A stretch of DNA of 6,642 nt from assembly GCA_031283795.1 (NCBI GenBank), contig JAITBB010000030.1, positions 1 through 6,642 on the forward strand. Reading direction: 5' to 3'. The notes beneath the pieces were generated by a model. That model was not told the origin of the DNA. It searched no databases and saw only the letters and a program-made list of their open reading frames with translations. Position 1 is the stretch's first letter. Every line of letters begins with the position of its first letter. The DNA comes from Rickettsiales bacterium (lineage in GTDB: Bacteria; Pseudomonadota; Alphaproteobacteria; Rickettsiales; UBA1997). Made by a program: the position numbers and the translations under genes. Positions 5,192 to 6,642 of the stretch are shown here, in pieces.

Positions 5192-5237
5192 TGGCAGAGC
5201 ATATTTAGCCGAATTTCTGACTAGAGATGCTCTGTTA
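5192..5237. terminator. Inverted repeat at the fabI/glmM convergent junction
   Basis: CAGAGCAT (5195-5202) and ATGCTCTG (5227-5234) are perfect reverse complements, extendable to 11 bp in plus-strand RNA with two G-U pairs and one U-A pair (5192-5194 with 5235-5237). The loop is 24 bases. The right arm lies in the last codons of glmM. The place fits a two-way terminator, but neither side has a good T-run and the loop is long. Confidence 0.35.
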
Positions 5238-6600
5238 TTCTAAGAGAAATGGCGTTGAACACCTCGTCCAGTCTATTGGTGTCTTCACATTCGACCATTA
5301 TTCTGAGAAGTGGTTCCGTGCCGGATTTTCTCACCAGCACTCTACCAGAGCCTCCTAGTTTCCTATTCTGTTCCTCTATAAACGATTTTACGCTCTCTAG
5401 CTCTAGCGGGTTGGGTTTATCACCGCTAAATCTAATATTATCCTGCCTCTGTGGAACAGATTCATAGACATTGGCAATGTCACTAAATTTTGCTCTAGCA
5501 TTCTGCTGTCTTGCTGTCTGGAGTACTGCGAGGACCTGTAGCCCACAGAATATACCATCTCCAGTTGTGGAATAGTCCCCGAATATTATGTGCCCAGACT
5601 GCTCGCCACCCAGACTAAGGTTCTTCTCTCTCATCAGTTCTGCCACATACCTATCTCCCACCTTTGTCCTTAGAACATCCAGACCGAGACTCTTTAGATA
5701 CAGTTCCAGACCCAGGTTAGACGCGAATGTCAGAACCACTGCATTATTCTTCAGTCTATTCTCACTCAACATCCTCTGAGCCATTAGAGCGATGATCTTA
5801 TCTCCATCAACCATACTACCATCTTCACTGACGATGATTATTCTATCTGCATCGCCATCGAAGGCTAGGCCAATGTCAGCGTGTTCCCTGACGACAGTCT
5901 TCTGCAGAAGTTCCACGTGGATGGAGCCACAGCCATCATTTATATTTGTGCCATCCGGCTGACATCCTATTTTGACGACATCTGCTCCCAGTTCCCAGAA
6001 GATTGTCGGAGCAATCTTGTAGCTCGCGCCATTGGCACAGTCTAGCACTATTTTTAAACCCTGGAGGTTAAGGTTTCTGGGAAAACCGTTCTTTACGTAC
6101 TCTATATACCTCTGCTGGTATATATAATTCTCAGATCTCCAGGCTCTTCCTATTTTATTATCGAGCGGCAGACTCTCCATGAGCACCGGGTCGTCTATTA
6201 TGGACTCGATCTCTTCCTCTATCTGCTCTGGAAATTTTATCCCATTGGAGTCGAATAGCTTTATCCCATTGTCGTAGTAGGGATTGTGCGAAGCCGAGAT
6301 CATTATGCCCAGATTACATCTGAGAGATCTCGTCAACATGGCTATGCCTGGTGTTGGGATAGGACCAATCAGGAAAACTTCTCTAACCCCCCCGGCCGTG
6401 AGACCAGCGGTGAGAGCTGACTCTAGCATATAGCAGGACAGCCTTGTGTCCTTCCCTATGACCACGCTGGTTTTCCTGGGATTGTTTTTTCTTAGAATTT
6501 TCGCTACCGCTACACCCAGTCTAAGGATAAAGTCGGCAGTCATGGGGAATGTGTTGGCTCTGGCTCTGACGCCATCAGTGCCAAAATATTTTTTGGGCAT
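5221..6600 (-). CDS. glmM: Phosphoglucosamine mutase
   Basis: A 459-residue member of the alpha-D-phosphohexomutase family, slightly longer than the common 445-450. It converts glucosamine-6-P to glucosamine-1-P in the cytoplasm, feeding UDP-GlcNAc for peptidoglycan and lipid A. The active phosphoserine is S104 in ISASHNPYYDNGIK. The metal-binding loop is DGDADR (248-253), the sugar-binding loop GEQSGH (332-337), and the phosphate-binding loop RKSGTEP (424-430). The N-terminus KYFGTDGVR is typical, but A13 replaces the glycine normally seen after that Arg, and C56 sits where Gly is usual in DTRLSGYM. The ATG is at 6598-6600; an AGG directly touches it, too close to act as a Shine-Dalgarno. 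The stop is TAG. It is convergent with fabI across 57 bases and has none of its frequent neighbours (folP, ftsH) in view. Confidence 0.97.
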   Translation of the reverse strand: MPKKYFGTDGVRARANTFPMTADFILRLGVAVAKILRKNNPRKTSVVIGKDTRLSCYMLESALTAGLTAGGVREVFLIGPIPTPGIAMLTRSLRCNLGIMISASHNPYYDNGIKLFDSNGIKFPEQIEEEIESIIDDPVLMESLPLDNKIGRAWRSENYIYQQRYIEYVKNGFPRNLNLQGLKIVLDCANGASYKIAPTIFWELGADVVKIGCQPDGTNINDGCGSIHVELLQKTVVREHADIGLAFDGDADRIIIVSEDGSMVDGDKIIALMAQRMLSENRLKNNAVVLTFASNLGLELYLKSLGLDVLRTKVGDRYVAELMREKNLSLGGEQSGHIIFGDYSTTGDGIFCGLQVLAVLQTARQQNARAKFSDIANVYESVPQRQDNIRFSGDKPNPLELESVKSFIEEQNRKLGGSGRVLVRKSGTEPLLRIMVECEDTNRLDEVFNAISLRITEHL

Positions 6601-6617
6601 CCTGGAATCTAGAATAT

Positions 6618-6631
6618 GTATAGGGGTATAC
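6618..6631. repeat. Perfect 14-bp dyad just upstream of glmM
   Basis: GTATA-GGGG-TATAC lies 17 bases upstream of the glmM start codon. On the minus strand the right half reads TATACA, similar to a -10 box, so the dyad would overlap a glmM promoter. It may be an operator or chance; the -35 region falls at or beyond the window edge. Confidence 0.25.
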
Positions 6632-6642
6632 GGTAGGTTTCA

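Noticed and set aside
1..6642. CRISPR arrays, insertion sequences, long direct repeats, toxin-antitoxin or defence genes
   Set aside because: Searched for by eye on both strands; no regularly spaced repeats, transposase motifs or such gene pairs seen.

Overview
The window reads as a chromosomal piece of an alphaproteobacterium, probably host-associated or intracellular with a shrinking genome. The assignment to alphaproteobacteria rests on the style of the FabF, FabI and GlmM proteins, the acpP-fabF gene order, and an initiator tRNA with a variant anticodon stem. The order (for example Rickettsiales or Holosporales) cannot be fixed from the sequence. Recognisable genes and tRNAs fill only about three quarters of the window. 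Sampled lines suggest mid-40s % GC. Arginine is written almost entirely with AGA/AGG. None of the assigned start codons has a clear Shine-Dalgarno sequence.

Left part (1-1960, genes on the minus strand). A membrane-anchored thioredoxin/glutaredoxin-like protein with a CPHC active site runs off the left edge (1-608). About 400 bases follow with no convincing gene but several inverted repeats. A small PAP2-family phosphatase follows (1016-1573). Upstream of it, about 1620-1929, broken coding fragments in two or three frames resemble biotin-protein ligase (BirA).

Middle (1961-5163, plus strand). An initiator tRNA-fMet is followed by about 395 bases without a clear gene, with competing inverted repeats. 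Then come acpP and fabF, and a tRNA-Thr(GGT) that starts one base after the fabF stop codon. A short ORF resembling the recognition half of a helix-turn-helix regulator follows, then a perfect TTGACA box and fabI. AcpP carries the growing acyl chain, FabF elongates it with malonyl-ACP, and FabI carries out the last reduction of each cycle, so this is a partial type II fatty-acid synthesis cluster. fabD and fabG are not in the window.

Right part (5192-6642). glmM is on the minus strand, convergent with fabI, and an inverted repeat spans the junction. GlmM feeds UDP-GlcNAc synthesis, so the organism probably still makes peptidoglycan and/or lipopolysaccharide.

I found no transposase, CRISPR array, phage structural gene, rRNA or obvious new multi-gene system. 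The most unusual items are the initiator tRNA stem, the one-base fabF/tRNA junction, the divergent thioredoxin-membrane protein, the PAP2 protein lacking its motif-1 lysine, and the decayed or structured gaps.
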